A DNA stretch of 64,000 bases from Megalonaias nervosa (lineage: Eukaryota; Mollusca; Bivalvia; Unionida; Unionidae), in NCBI GenBank assembly GCA_016617855.1, contig JAECUM010004998.1, positions 124,001 to 188,000 on the forward strand, in the 5' to 3' direction. Made by a program: the position numbers and the translations under genes. The notes beneath the pieces were generated by a model that did not search any database, was not told where the DNA came from, and worked only from the letters and a program-made list of their open reading frames with translations. Positions within the stretch are counted from its first letter, which is position 1, and the number at the start of each line of letters is the position of its first letter. Positions 45,872 to 57,657 of the stretch are shown here, in pieces.

Positions 45872-46127
45872 GGGCCCCAGGTGGCTGAGTGGTCTAAGTT
45901 GCCCATCTTTACAGACCACTCACATCTCATCTCTGTCCACATTGGTTCAAATCTCAACTTTACCAGCTTGGGAATGTGAGAGAGCTTGCAGGTAACTTCC
46001 TGTGGGTTGGTGGTTCATCCCATGGTCTTACCAGATTTTTCCTCCACCAAATATACTGGCCACCATGTATAGCCCTATCATGTGCTGAAACACGACATTA
46101 AACCCCACAAAACCAAAGCAAACCAAT
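45872..46127 (+). mobile_element. tRNA-derived SINE
   Basis: The head resembles a Leu/Ser-type tRNA: A box GTGGCTGAGTGGTCTAAG at about 45880-45900 and B box GGTTCAAATCTC at about 45944-45955. A non-tRNA body follows, ending in ACACGACATTAAACCCC and an A-rich tail. This type of tail is familiar from mollusc SINEs. The tRNA part would not fold into a functional tRNA. Confidence 0.75.
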
Positions 46128-46807
46128 CTATCTATTTATATAAATTTAACTTTAGCAAATTTTGTAAATGTGTAAATGAGCAGTACAATGGAATCTAACT
46201 AAATCTAACTTAAGCAAAATGTCAAAAAGAAAATCAAAATTATAAATAAATTATTTGATACTAAATACTGCAGGCCAATATCCTTTAATCTTAGTATATT
46301 TTTGTGAATAAAGTTGAATAAAAAAAATTTAAAGTAGCATTCAGGAACACAATAATGGTAATATATGGCTTATCTCTTGGACATAATCATTTATTGGGGT
46401 TTAGTAGAATTTCACCTCAAAATAAAATGATGAACCAGCCAGAAATAGAATATATCTCAGAAGAAATACTCCAGGACTGAAACCTCTGAGGTGAACTTGA
46501 AAAGGGCTACTACCTCTTGGGGCCAAACCCGACATTAGATAAAACCTGTGACAGCCACACCAAGTAAAAATTTGTTAAAGCTACAATAAAAATCCAAATC
46601 ACACACACACACACACAATTTTCCAGTCATATCACATTGTTGCAGTTTAAAGTGTTGTCTAGCAGTGGGGCATTATGCCACAGACATGTAGCAACATGTC
46701 CCACCCAGTCACATTATCCTGACACCAGGCTGAACAGTCCTGCGTCCGAGGCAGAGGCTCTAACCTTTAGTAAGTGAAAACCCTCTGTATACTGGTTAAA
46801 GTATATA
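46128..46807. other. Intergenic, no gene seen
   Basis: Holds a (CA)n microsatellite at about 46599-46617 and nothing else recognised. Confidence 0.5.
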
Positions 46808-47010
46808 GTCTAGATGAGGGGTCAGCAACCTATTTTACATAGCATGCCACTTTTTGCCAGATTAATTACAAAATGAATGAGTGCATGCCACCACTAAGAG
46901 AGTAACACTGTTAAAATCGATTTTTGGCTGCCCTTGGAGTGCTGCACAAAACCTCTTGAGGTGCCACCTTGTGGCATGCATGCCGTAGGTTGCTGACCAC
47001 TGGTCTAGAC
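46808..47010. mobile_element. hAT-type MITE, 187 bp
   Basis: The flanks are 8-bp near-identical target duplications, gtctagat and gtctagac. The ends are GAGGGGTCAGCAACCTA and, read inward from the right, CAGTGGTCAGCAACCTA. 8-bp duplications and GGTCAGCAACC ends are typical of non-autonomous hAT elements. It has no coding capacity. Confidence 0.85.
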
Positions 47011-47029
47011 TTAAGTCTTATGAAAACCA

Positions 47030-47350
47030 TATTTTATTTTTCTGCCACAATAACATTGACCTTTTGACCCCCAAAATAAAAGGCTTCTTTCTTACCCAGA
47101 GAGTAATCCATTTCAAATACATTGGTAAAGGTAAATGGTTAAGAACTTGAATTTTGGTACTTACTCTAGTTTTCATTTTTCAGTCAGAGGCCTTGAACTT
47201 TGACCCCAAAAGGAGTAGTCTGCTTCCTTACCCTAAATACCATCCAGGTCTGTGATGTAGAACTAAACTAATTTGTGGAAACCATTTTTATCTACAGCTG
47301 CAGTGACCCTGACCTTTGTCATTTTGACCTCAAAATTCACAGAAAAATTC
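47030..47350. repeat. Degenerate mollusc-type repeat
   Basis: 'ccttgaactttgaccccaaaa', 'gaccttttgacccccaaaa' and 'gacctttgtcattttgacctc' recur at about 140-bp spacing. The 126-codon plus frame at 47273-47653 overlaps it and looks non-genic. Confidence 0.5.
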
Positions 47351-48036
47351 CGTACCCCCAAGTGCAAACCAACCACAATGTTTTGTCAAGGTCTATTATG
47401 TACATTGTTTTACAGACATATTATTGTTTTTGTTGTTTTTGAATACGTATTTTCTAGCAAGTATAAAATATACAAAAATTGGTACTCCATAAATGTTAGT
47501 GTGTTCAGAGTATCATGCCTTTTCTTTATAATTTTCTCTGCAAAATCTTGTTGTACACTGAAGTCTAGTCCCTTTATTATATGCCTGCAAAAAGGCACAG
47601 TGTGTAAAATTTTCAATGTCCATCCATCTGTTACCTCATTCATTGCTGCATAACTTTATTTGTTCACTATCTACCTTTACCAACCTTTGTGGATGACTTG
47701 CATTTAGGGCAAGGTAAAAACTTATTGGGTTTTTTTTGGGGGGGGGGGCCAAAAGGTCAAAAGTCATTGTCACTGACTTAAAGAAGAAAATTGTTTCCTT
47801 CCAATAACATTAGTTCAATGCCCTCCTTAATCCTTAATTTTTCACATCCACAAACACTCATACCCACATAAATATGTGGCATCTCTATCCCAAATTAATG
47901 TAGGTTATTTATCTCTCATTACTGTATCAAATACAGGTAAAAATTATGGATTAAAATAATCATTTCTTTTCTTTTCTCACTGATGTTGCAAAAGAAATCT
48001 GACAATTTGCAATCCATACAATACTGTTCTTATCTC

Positions 48037-48147
48037 GGTCTGGTTAACTAAAGTCTATTGTGATATGACAGTCTGGTTACCTAAAGTCTATTATCATTTA
48101 ACGGCCTGGTTGTCTAAAGTCCATTATCATGTGTCAGTCTGATGATC
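48037..48147. repeat. About 35-bp tandem repeat, 3 units
   Basis: The unit is GTCTGGTTACCTAAAGTCTA followed by ttatcatttaac. It lies just before the 45-bp satellite. Confidence 0.85.
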
Positions 48148-48184
48148 CATAATATAGTCAAAAATGATAATGTCATAATGCTGT

Positions 48185-48870
48185 TTAACACAGCTTTCAT
48201 GGCTGACTCATTTAATGGCATAATGCTGTTTAAGAGTTTTCATGGCTGACACACTTAATGGCATAATGCTGTTTAACATAGCTTTCACAGCAGATACACT
48301 TAATGGCATAATGCTATTTACCACTGCTTTCATGGCTGACAGATTTAATGGCATAATGTTGTACATGGCTTTGATGGCTGACACACTTAATGGCATATTG
48401 CTGTTTAAGTGAGCTTTCGTGGATGACACATTTAATGGCATAATATTGTTTATTATGGCTTTCATGGCAGACACACTTAATGGCATAATGCTGTTTACCA
48501 GAGATCTTATGGCTGACAGATTTAATGGATATTGCTGTTTACTATGGCTTTCATGGCAGACACTTAATGGCATAATGCTGTTTAGCACAGCTTTCATAGC
48601 TGACAGATTTAATGAAATAATGGTTTAATATGACTTTCATGGCAGACACACTTAATGGCATAATGCTGTTTACCAGAGATCTTACGGCTGACAGATTTAA
48701 TGGCATATTGCTGTTTACTATGGCTTTCATGGCAGGCACTTAATGGCATAATGCTGTTTAGCACAGCTTTCATAGCTGACAGATTTAATGAAATAATGCT
48801 GTTTAATATGGCTTTCATGGCAGACAAATTTAATGGCATAATGCTGTTCAACACATCTTTACATGGCAGC
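48185..48870. repeat. 45-bp satellite, about 15 units, with higher-order block
   Basis: The basic unit is CTTTCATGGCTGACACACTT followed by aatggcataatgctgtttaacatag. A block of four units at 48463-48637 is repeated at 48638-48817 with only a few differences. Because 45 bp is 15 codons, the minus strand has frames built on an MPLSVSAMKAVLNSI-like repeat. Confidence 0.95.
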
Positions 48871-49763
48871 AATATAGGAAATTAATAATATAGGATACTA
48901 ATTAGTTACTTTTAAAGAACAAATGGGTAAGGAAAATACTGGCACTGAGATAGAGGAAATCCTAGGCTCAGAACTGCATCCTCGTAGAAGATAAATGATT
49001 TAACCATGTGTCTGGAATTTCCCTGACTCTGTCCATCCACAACATAGATTCTATCCATCATTTTACTTTCTGACATGTGAAAATAATGCCACAAATATAT
49101 GAATAAGAGAAAAAAAGGAAGATAGAACAAACAAAAATGAGTAACTCTAAATTTTATTTATATTTAAATATTGTGAAAATTACACTTAGAAAAGAACACA
49201 TATGGGGAGATATCAAGAAAATTATGACAACCATGGTATATAATTCTGGTAATATAATGGACCCTTTTGAACAGATTATCAACAGCACCTGGCCATGTAA
49301 AAATCATATTTTCAACATAATGCCTCCTATATGAACTAAAGAAATGAACACCGACTACATTTTCTGTACAATATTGTTTAAAAAAATAGCACATTTTCAA
49401 ACCTACATATCTTAAAAGAGTTGGCAGTAGCATACAACTCTCTCTCTCTCTAGATATTAATATCTGAAACAGAACCAAGAAAAAATGCACACAATCATTG
49501 TCCTATAACAAGTCACTATAAAAACCAATTAAATGAAAAATTTCCTTTCTACAATTAATAAGGAAGATAAAACAGCACTAATTTGTTGGCGTAAGTATCT
49601 ATGCTGGTTACTACTTCCTTGTTCATTTATTAGTTTCAAGTAAATCTGAGTATTCTCATATCCTTATGATTAAAGTTTAAACAGTACCATTTCTTTTGGA
49701 TTTATAGATCTTATAAGTTGAAACTAGTCATTGATGTAAAACCCTATGCATGGCAGCTATATT

Positions 49764-49767
<4 letters not shown>

Positions 49768-49802
<35 letters not shown>
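49768..49802. repeat. (AG)n microsatellite
   Basis: Uninterrupted AG run of about 17 units. Confidence 0.97.
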
Positions 49803-49806
<4 letters not shown>

Positions 49807-49890
49807 AAAAAAACTGAACAAGATTTACAAGCTAATTTAAAACTACTGTATCAACAAACCAGAATGCATTTATCAAGTCGAGTAAAACTG

Positions 49891-49955
49891 CAAACATCAA
49901 AATTCCTAATCTGCCATAGCATAATGCAATGGCAGATCAGGATATTTGTTGTTTG
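49891..49955. repeat. Short hairpin element, locus 1
   Basis: Imperfect 27-bp inverted arms (49891-49917 and 49929-49955) have GGCAGATCAGG at the core of the right arm and an 11-bp loop. It is related to loci at 56963, 57370 and about 62441. Confidence 0.65.
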
Positions 49956-50135
49956 TAGTTGGACTTGACTTATAAGCAAGTATAGATGGTACTTTATGCC
50001 TGGCATAATATGAAGATACCACTTGCATTGCAAAGACCTTTACTTTTGTCTACTAATAAATTCAAAGATAAGAACACTTTGGAGTAATGCCCATTTAGTG
50101 GCAATGTTTCTCATGATGTTCATTCAAACTGCAAC

Positions 50136-50141
50136 TTTATT
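50136..50141 (-). terminator. Candidate polyadenylation signal of the kinase gene
   Basis: The minus strand reads AATAAA about 58 bp after the kinase stop codon. Position and sequence fit a cleavage/polyadenylation signal, but such hexamers are common in AT-rich DNA. Confidence 0.5.
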
Positions 50142-50198
50142 TTAGGTGATTCACGAATAAAACTGATCCACACAGTCACGCTAAATAATGACAACCTA

Positions 50199-50288
50199 TC
50201 ATGCATCCTGAAGTCCAAAAAGAATTTCAGATTTCCTCTCCTCATAGATTTTAAGCATTTTAGGTAACTTGTCATTGGCATCTAACAC
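50199..50288 (-). CDS. TK2: Deoxynucleoside kinase last coding exon
   Basis: Acceptor TTTCAG|GTGTTA. The exon is 90 nt including the TGA at 50201-50199. It encodes VLDANDKLPKMLKIYEERKS and EILFGLQDA. The VLDAN start is the final family beta strand. The short tail agrees with TK2. Confidence 0.88.
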   Translation of the reverse strand: MLDANDKLPKMLKIYEERKSEILFGLQDA

Positions 50289-53200
50289 CTGAAAGAAAAT
50301 CAAAGTAACTAATTATGAATATGCAAATGAACAACCAAATGTGCAATATTTACCGTATTTTACAGCAGTCTCTGACACTCAGCAACATCTCACATTATGT
50401 GGAAATGCAGAATTCAATAGGTAAACAATTTTATAATGGATGAGCAAAGTGAATAAATATTCAGAACTTGTTAAATTCCTTGGGTAACAATTTTGGAGGA
50501 TTTGGGAATAAGATGTTTTTTTAACATAATATTTACCTAACAATATGTTAGGGGTATATCCACTGCCTTTCAAATCCAGCTATCCCTAGTTTGGAAACAA
50601 ATTCACCACTTTTTCATCTTGTTTTAGCAAGTAAAGTGCTAAAATATCATGACTTGCCAATTTGAAGTCAGACTAGAGTGGTCTCCCAATGGATAGATGG
50701 ATTGGTTTCTCCTTTAAATAAATTAACCAATCATAATATGTTTAGGAGATTAGGTAAGAGATAGGGAGTAACATTTACTTATCAATGAGTTGGCCTTGGC
50801 TTGAATCTCCTAATGCATGAGAAGTACTGTGTATACTCGCATATAAGCCTGTTCGTGTATAAGCAGACCCCCTAAAATGAATAGGTATAAACACTAAAAA
50901 GTGCATGACCCACGTATAAACTGATCCACAAGTCTGAGACAACATCACAAGATGCAAGTGGTAAGTTTTTAATGCATTTATTTAGGCAAACTTATATTAG
51001 CAAAAATTACATATATACCTCTCTCTGTTTTCTACTTGTTTCTACCTAATTCATATTTGTGTATAACTTAGTAGTACAATGACAAGAATTGAGCATTCAT
51101 GGTTCGCTGTAACATGACCTCTACCCTTTGACTCAATTATTGTTTGTTTATGTGTTATTGTATTAGACTTTTTATATCAGTGCACCAGTAATTATGTTTT
51201 TATTTTGCCTTGAAATTGTAAATACCTAACTCATTAAAATGTGATCCCAGTATGACAACAACAAACAACAATTGGGTTTTATTCAATGCTTGCAATTAGG
51301 CTAGTGAGCACATTTACATAATGGTGCCACCACATGTACATTGTAGGTGTGAACACATGCTGAATGAAGTACATTCCACTGAATGAAGTACATCCCTTGG
51401 ATTCGAATCATGAGCACCACTGCACTAAACTTTAATAATATCTCCAAAATGCAAAAATAAAGTTTCAGAAATAATGCTTCGAAAACTATGCTAATACTGT
51501 AAAAACTGCGTTGTAGTTAGCTTTGATGTAAGTGACCTTATACCCCGTTTTACAAACCTATGATAACTGTGCTAATATTATGGAGTGAAAGGCAATTACA
51601 CATTTAGTTGCCAGTCAACTGATTTAACTGGCCTGTATTGCTGTCGGAAAATGAAAAGACAAATCTACCAATTATAAACAAAGGGGATGCCAAAACATCC
51701 AGCTTTCCATTGTGTGGAAAATTATGATTTTGTTCAGCAAAAACACAAAAGTAAAATAGATTGATGATGATCTTAGTTGATCTATATTCAGAATTTTAGC
51801 CTTTATTATTACCATTCTTTCATGAACATGTAACAGTTATGCTGGTTATGTGCCTTGCACAATTAAATATGTGTACCTTTGCATAAAGATCACCTCAATT
51901 TGTAGCATCGCTTATATCACTGAAAAAGAGCAACTCCTGAGCACATGGATCAACATCAATAAACAGCTATTACCGACTAGCTGAAGTGTTGTATGGAAGA
52001 ATGTGATTTGGCTGAAACAATGAATAAAGCAAAATCTGCATCTAATACATCTGGGAATAAAAAGGATTAAAGTGACAGTAAGTGCAATTTGCACTGTATA
52101 AGTACTATACATTATAGTACAACCTGGTCTCATGGGTAAACTCGAACTGGCCCGTGATTTATGAAGTCTTTATTTACCTTTATTTAATTTTGTGTTGGAG
52201 AAATCAGAAAATATGCACATGCAAAATAAAAACAAAAGCAATCATAGTAGTTTATATCAGTTTAGTAAGTGATGGGACACCGAGAATGTATTCTTCTACA
52301 TGCATATATGTTTTAGGACCCAGAAAAAATTATTTTTTTGAGTCCCAAGATTTACAGCCTTTATGGTAGTCAACAAAGAAACATAAAAACTCTCAAGTTT
52401 AGACCTTGGCCCACGGATAAGCCAATCCTCCTTTCTTCCAGGCATTTTATTTTTTCCTAAATTATTCAGCTTATACGTGAATATATATGGTAACTATAAG
52501 TCTCGTGCAAGATATGATCTAGAATTAGCAAACAGTTAATTAATAAATGTAGTTTAGGGGAAAAATATTCATACTCCTGCAAAGCCAACAGATCTTGGGT
52601 AACCAACATTGTAACAAAGCTGCTGAGCAACCTGGAAAGATAACCTATTGCACTGCTGATATAGGTTCCACTAGGTCAAAATAAACCCTTTGAAATGAAA
52701 GGTCTCAGAAGTAAATTCTCGAGAATGTTATCTCTGATCTTGATCTCACAGTCTGAATAATGTCAGCTTGGAACCGGCTGAATTCTATGCTTGTGGAGAC
52801 CACATCAAGCTTGTGAGTCAATGTCTGTAAAAAATTCATCTTGTCTTGAGTTAGTTCTTTGTAGGCTTAGTGGACAACCAACATTGTCCCTTTTTTCTTT
52901 GAGTGGTAAGAACAAACAAGATCTCCCTCTTCTTACTGGATCAGTCCACTTCTGATACCACTCCAGTGCCCTTGGAAAGAGGGGATTAAATAGGACACGT
53001 TTCAAGACGACTGAGTTCCTGTGAGCGTGAGTCTATTCTGTGAAATGAAAGGACCTTAATGAACAAAACAAAAAACTCATGGTGGAACTTTGGATAGTTT
53101 GGGATGACAGATAAGGAGTGAATCTCACTGACTCTGCCTGCACTCTGCACCATCACCACTAGTTAAGCATCTCCATTATCTGGTGATTCACTATACAACT

Positions 53201-56200
53201 TCGTATAATACCCCTTCACCTACTAGCTCAGCAAACCACTTATGTATGTTTCAAACCTGATAAAATAGTTCCAAATACTTGATTTCTTTACTTTTTGTTG
53301 TGATCACTTGCTAAATGAATCTAACATACAGCGTGACTGTAATATGAATTTAGTAAAATGTTCATTTTTTCTTTTTACCTCCTATATGAGGGAACAAAAC
53401 AATTACAAACACAGGTAAATTTAGTTGAATGTATCACCTAGCTTACAGTTAAGTTAGTGTGATGATTAAACTACATGCCAGAAAATGTTAAAGAAATTAC
53501 TTTACTACCAGGAATAGATCACCATTTACTTCACAGAGATTGTAATAAAATGTTGAGTACTGGGATGAATTTTAAGTAGGTCACTGACTAGCTTATTCTA
53601 TGACAAAGTTAGATAAATGAAGTGCAAAATAAAATCTTAAAAATACAGATAAAAAATGCTTATCTGTAGTGAGAAAACTTGGAAGGGTCATTCAAAATAG
53701 TCATCTAACTTCCATCTTGGTATTACTAAGCATAAAACTATGTAGCACTTTTACTGCTAAAACAATCCAAAAGACAAGGTGAAAGTGTTTCTTAGCTTGG
53801 GAGGGCTGGATTTGCAATGTAGTGGATGTATTCCTAATGTAATATGCACAGTTAATGAATCTGAAGAAAGAATTCCACTGTCACCAGTATCTGATTGTGT
53901 GAATTGCGGAAAAGGGTCCCATTTTTCCAAGAGTTAATTGTTCTGGAAATTTTTAAATTCTTCATTTGTAGCAACCACAAAAAAACTGGAACCACATGAA
54001 AAATGGCTTATTTACAGTAGTTTCATTATGATGAGACTTTTTGTATCAATAACATTAGCACCATATTCACCAACACCATTACCACCACCAAGAGCTGCAG
54101 CAAAATACTAGAAAAATGCAACGTTTTCTTTTTTCCACTTTCCACCAATCAATCAATTAATCAATCCACTTTCCAAAAGAGACAAAAGCAAAACCAATCT
54201 CACTTGTTGGACATGTTAACAAATTAGAATCTATACACATTTAGGTTTACACAAAGGCAGCTGCAAAGCATATAATAAAACATTTCTAATACAATTTTGA
54301 TTTATTTTTTTTTTTAAAGAAGTACCACATATTTCGAGGACTATATTCTATGTCTGAATTTTTTAAAAACTTTTCATTCTAAGTTTAGCATAAAATTGAG
54401 CTCAATACAGGAAAGTTTACTTGCCTAACAAAGATTTTTAGTGTAAGGGCAATCAGAGCCAACTAACTATCATTTCCAAATTAGGCAATAAGTGATGAAA
54501 AACAAAATCTGAAACAAACATTTACCAAAACATGGCAAGGAGTGGGAAACTTGGACTTCTTTATCAACCATTCTTCATGACGATCGTGCAGGGCTTGTAA
54601 ATGTTCCTAGGGAAAAACAAGATATCGTAAAAATCCATTATAAAACAAATACACCACTCCATCGATAACTCACACCCTGATAACTCACAAACCTGATTAT
54701 AATGTAGGGTTAGCCATGGATCCCATTTTTTAACTAGAAAGTACCAAAAAACTGACCCCTATTTGTTCAAAATGAAGAAAATCGCAATAAAAATTGGTAA
54801 CTGAAACCTTGATATATCACTCGTTCTATTGTCCAAAACAGTTGATATAACCTGGAAATATGAGTCAACGTTATGAAATTATCAACTTTTAATAAGAAGT
54901 CATGTATTTTGTTAAAATTTCTTTCCAAACATTCTTTGTATACTGTAAATAACAGTATGCGACGAAATTTCAATGATCGACGAAAATGTCACTAACGCCT
55001 ACTTGAGACAGCAATTTTATAAATAAATACCAAATAAATAAGTTGGGTTTTAATCAAGTGAAATTCGAGTATTAGTTTTATCTTTTAGTTTAGTTTAAGT
55101 GTAATGACTGTAAATACAATGTGCTCAGTTGTATTCAAACGTGAAATACATCCATCTACCGTAACAGCTATGTCCAAGAGTGTTTCTGTGAGAACCTAAT
55201 TAAGTGCTGACCATGTTTGGATACCTGATGCTGCAATGAATTAAAAGCTGACCTTCTTGTATTACCACGTTAATTACATCTTTTGTATCAAATAAAGGGG
55301 GTGGAATAAATGAAAAGTTAAAATTCATGCAAATCCAACCTGCGTAAGAGCTAGCAGCCCTGGTAGTGACAGGTCAACTCATTTCAAGTAATCAATCAAA
55401 CACTTATATTTGTTTTGTGATTGTAATATCATTAAACTGCCTTAAATTAGCATACTCATTCACAAATGTGATCAAAGAGAGAAAGACAACCAAGCAAAAT
55501 GAATACTTGATGAAATAAATTCTGGTTCACATAAACATTTTATTAATGAGAAGCTAGTTTCAGAGATTTCCTCACAGATGAAGTTTCACTATTAATTGTA
55601 ATGAAATCATGGTATCAATATTGTACTAACAGAACAATAAAAAAAGAGTTTCGACATTGAAGGCTCTTTCATGAACTAGATGTTCCTTTTTTTTAAATAA
55701 AAGGAATTTTGTCTGAATTTGAATCAGTAAATAGTCCAGTTACCTGACTGTTATGATCCTTGCATTGCATTCCACAATAGTAGAGAGCAAAGCAAGGACC
55801 ATATGGATCAGTGAACCAGACTACTCAACAACAACATAAAGCAGTGATGTAATAAACAAGGATTATTGAAACCAGTTGGAATAATGTTAACAATCTCACA
55901 GCGGTTGAGCATCTTGAAAATAAATGTCTTTTTTTTTTAAAGCATAAAAATGATAACTTCGACAGATAAAGCACTTTATTGATAATTATTCACAATGTGA
56001 TTTTAAAACGAGTATTCAGCCATTAAACAGATCATTTTGTCTCCCCCTTTCCACCACGGTTTTCTTGATGTCCAGCGAGGATGGCATCATTTCATGTTGT
56101 TATGGAGGTCCCTTGATGACTCGTGCCCTCGCTTATAGTGCAGTCTATGTTTTTGAACCCCGTTGTTCGCGAGTTAGCGAGGGAGAGGTATAACAAGATT

Positions 56201-57657
56201 TTATTAATATATTTTTGTTTACAGTGCATTCAAGTTGCCATACTGGAGTTAGATTTTCACTGTCCTATTATAGAATCTATTCATGAAAATTCATTAAATA
56301 TTTAAGTTATAAAATTACTTCCTCATTTATTCCATGTTATTAGATCACAAAGTCTATAAAAATATAATTTTAATCTTTTGAATATTTTCATTTTCAAAAT
56401 AATATATTTTGTCACTGTTACTGGTATGAACAGGTGATTACATCAAAGCATTTTATATACCAACAGCATACTGCAGTGTGGTTTTCTTCTGATATGAACT
56501 TGTTCCAAAGTAAATTCATATGGATATAATTTGAAACAGAAATGAAATCATGAAATTTGTTTCATTCAATTCTTTAAATTCCTCTGTAATTACATAATTT
56601 TACAGCTGTATCACAAATATCCCTGCATAAGATGATTATTTTCTTTACAGAATTTCTAAAAACTCCTATGCTTCTCACAAATAAAGCATTGCATTTCATG
56701 ATACAGTAAAGCTCAATGCAATTTTTAATTTCTCCACTCATCACAACAGGGATGTTAATTTACTCCATGCCTGCAGTGCAATGGTGTAGCGATGTGAAAT
56801 TGAAATCTGGTATCATATTACCGCAACTCTTGCGGTGCATGTTATGCTATTCCACCATGAAGCTGTAGGTGTTGGGAGACAGCAGAATGACTAACAATTA
56901 ATACCAATTATCAGATTAATAATTTGACTTAATGCAGCATTGACAACACTGTTTATATTCGCAAAATGCACATATCCAGATCGGCCATTACATCATGTAC
57001 TGGCAGATCTGGGTCAATGCAGTTTGTTAGGACTAAATAGTAGAAAGTACTAAAGGTATTGACATAATCTGTATTTTAAGACAAAAGTTGATTTCAGATT
57101 CCAGCTTGAAATGGTATCATTTATATCATAAAAAGTCATCATGTACTCGGAGCCTGCATGTCAAACCCATTGTCAAAATATGCTGTGAAACACATGACCT
57201 TTGTCACACTGTCACCAGATTCACCAAGCATGTTGCAGTATGAACTGTTTTAGCTTCATAATGATTCAGAACGATGTGTGGAGAAACAAAAAAAAAATCA
57301 CGAGTTGTACTGTATGCATTATTGTCAATGCCTATTGAATATACTCTCTTATGAGCTGGATCCAACTGCAAACTGCATAGACCCTGAAAGGCCATTTCAT
57401 AATGAGCCAGCAGATCTGGGTCTATGCAGTTTGTTAGGACTAATCAGTTACTTATATGTGAGTATATATGATTGATTAGTAAGTAAAATTATCAAATCTT
57501 GCATAGGTCTTCAGATCTCCTAACAGAAGGATAACTTGGATTGGGAATGCATGAATTTATCAAAACTAATCTTCTACCAATGTTATTCTTTGCTCCTCAG
57601 CCCTGTTTCTGTTTTTGAGTCTTTGATACACAACTTCTGGTCTTGTCCGAAGATAAA
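50199..57657 (-). CDS. TK2: Deoxynucleoside kinase (TK2/dNK type), three 3' exons, partial gene
   Basis: The exons are 57657-57578, 54606-54526 and 50288-50199. Splice sites are canonical and phases are compatible, giving 82 C-terminal residues and a TGA stop. Landmarks in order: YLRTRPEVVYQRLKNRNRAE, the helix and arginine-rich LID of the dNK/TK2/dCK family; HLQALHDRHEEWLIKKSKFP; then HVLVLDAN. The EEWLIK..FP stretch and the short C-terminus fit TK2 and insect dNK better than dCK or dGK. Family knowledge: these enzymes transfer phosphate to deoxynucleosides for dNTP salvage, in mitochondria for TK2. The P-loop and ERS exons were not found up to 64000. Subfamily assignment is less certain than family. 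Confidence 0.88.
50825..52492. mobile_element. TA-flanked TIR DNA transposon, about 1.66 kb, in the kinase intron
   Basis: The left end TA CTGTGTATACTCGCATATAA and the inverted right end TA CCATATATATTCACGTATAA agree at most positions and continue into GC. Subterminal 'gtataagc/ggataagcc' motifs recur. TA duplication suggests a Tc1/mariner/pogo-type element. No transposase was recognised. The longest internal frame (52133-51912, minus) has no known motif. Confidence 0.65.
52570..53060. repeat. Dispersed repeat, copy B
   Basis: Partner of 27230-27780. It lies in the kinase intron just downstream of the 1.66-kb TIR element and has only one copy of the 58-bp-like segment. Confidence 0.55.
54526..54606 (-). 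CDS. TK2: Deoxynucleoside kinase penultimate exon
   Basis: Acceptor CCCTAG|GAACAT and donor GTTTTG|GTAAAT. The exon is 81 nt, 27 codons in phase 0. It encodes EHLQALHDRHEEWLIKKSKF and PTPCHVL, which align with the family segment between the LID and the last beta strand. Confidence 0.9.
56963..57025. repeat. Short hairpin element, locus 2
   Basis: Arms 56963-56987 and 57001-57025 pair imperfectly. The right arm reads GGCAGATCTGGGTCAATGCA, which is shared almost exactly with locus 3. Confidence 0.6.
57370..57432. repeat. Short hairpin element, locus 3
   Basis: A perfect 15-bp inverted pair, AAACTGCATAGACCC (57370) and GGGTCTATGCAGTTT (57418), encloses a 33-bp loop whose ends also partly pair. 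It lies in the intergenic or intronic DNA next to the kinase exon at 57578. Confidence 0.7.
57578..57657 (-). CDS. TK2: Deoxynucleoside kinase exon with the LID arginines
   Basis: Acceptor TTTCCAG|TTTATC and donor ATTG|GTAGAAG. The exon is 80 nt and begins with two bases of a split codon, then YLRTRPEVVYQRLKNRNRAE and EQRITL. The paired arginines match the phosphate-clamping LID of this kinase family. Confidence 0.9.

Larger units (their letters stand above)
48880..50135. other. 3' flank of the kinase gene
   Basis: Contains an (AG)n microsatellite at 49768-49802 and hairpin locus 1. No gene seen. Open frames up to 108 codons show no motifs. Confidence 0.5.
50289..54525 (-). other. Kinase intron before the last exon
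   Basis: 4.2 kb, holding the TIR element at 50825-52492 and the dispersed repeat copy B at 52570-53060. Nothing is recognised in 53060-54525. Confidence 0.75.
54607..57577 (-). other. Kinase intron between the LID exon and the penultimate exon
   Basis: 3.0 kb with hairpin loci 2 and 3 (56963 and 57370). No other structure recognised. Confidence 0.7.

Noticed and set aside
45872..45960. tRNA-Leu/Ser gene
   Set aside because: A and B boxes are present, but the arms cannot form a cloverleaf and a SINE body follows.
47273..47653. 126-codon plus-strand frame
   Set aside because: It overlaps old mollusc-type repeats, is rich in Phe, Val and Cys as AT-rich non-coding DNA would be, and has no motif.
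54655..54720. Another TIR-like start ('atcgataactcacaccctgataactcac')
   Set aside because: The partner end could not be identified. A short internal repeat explains the appearance.
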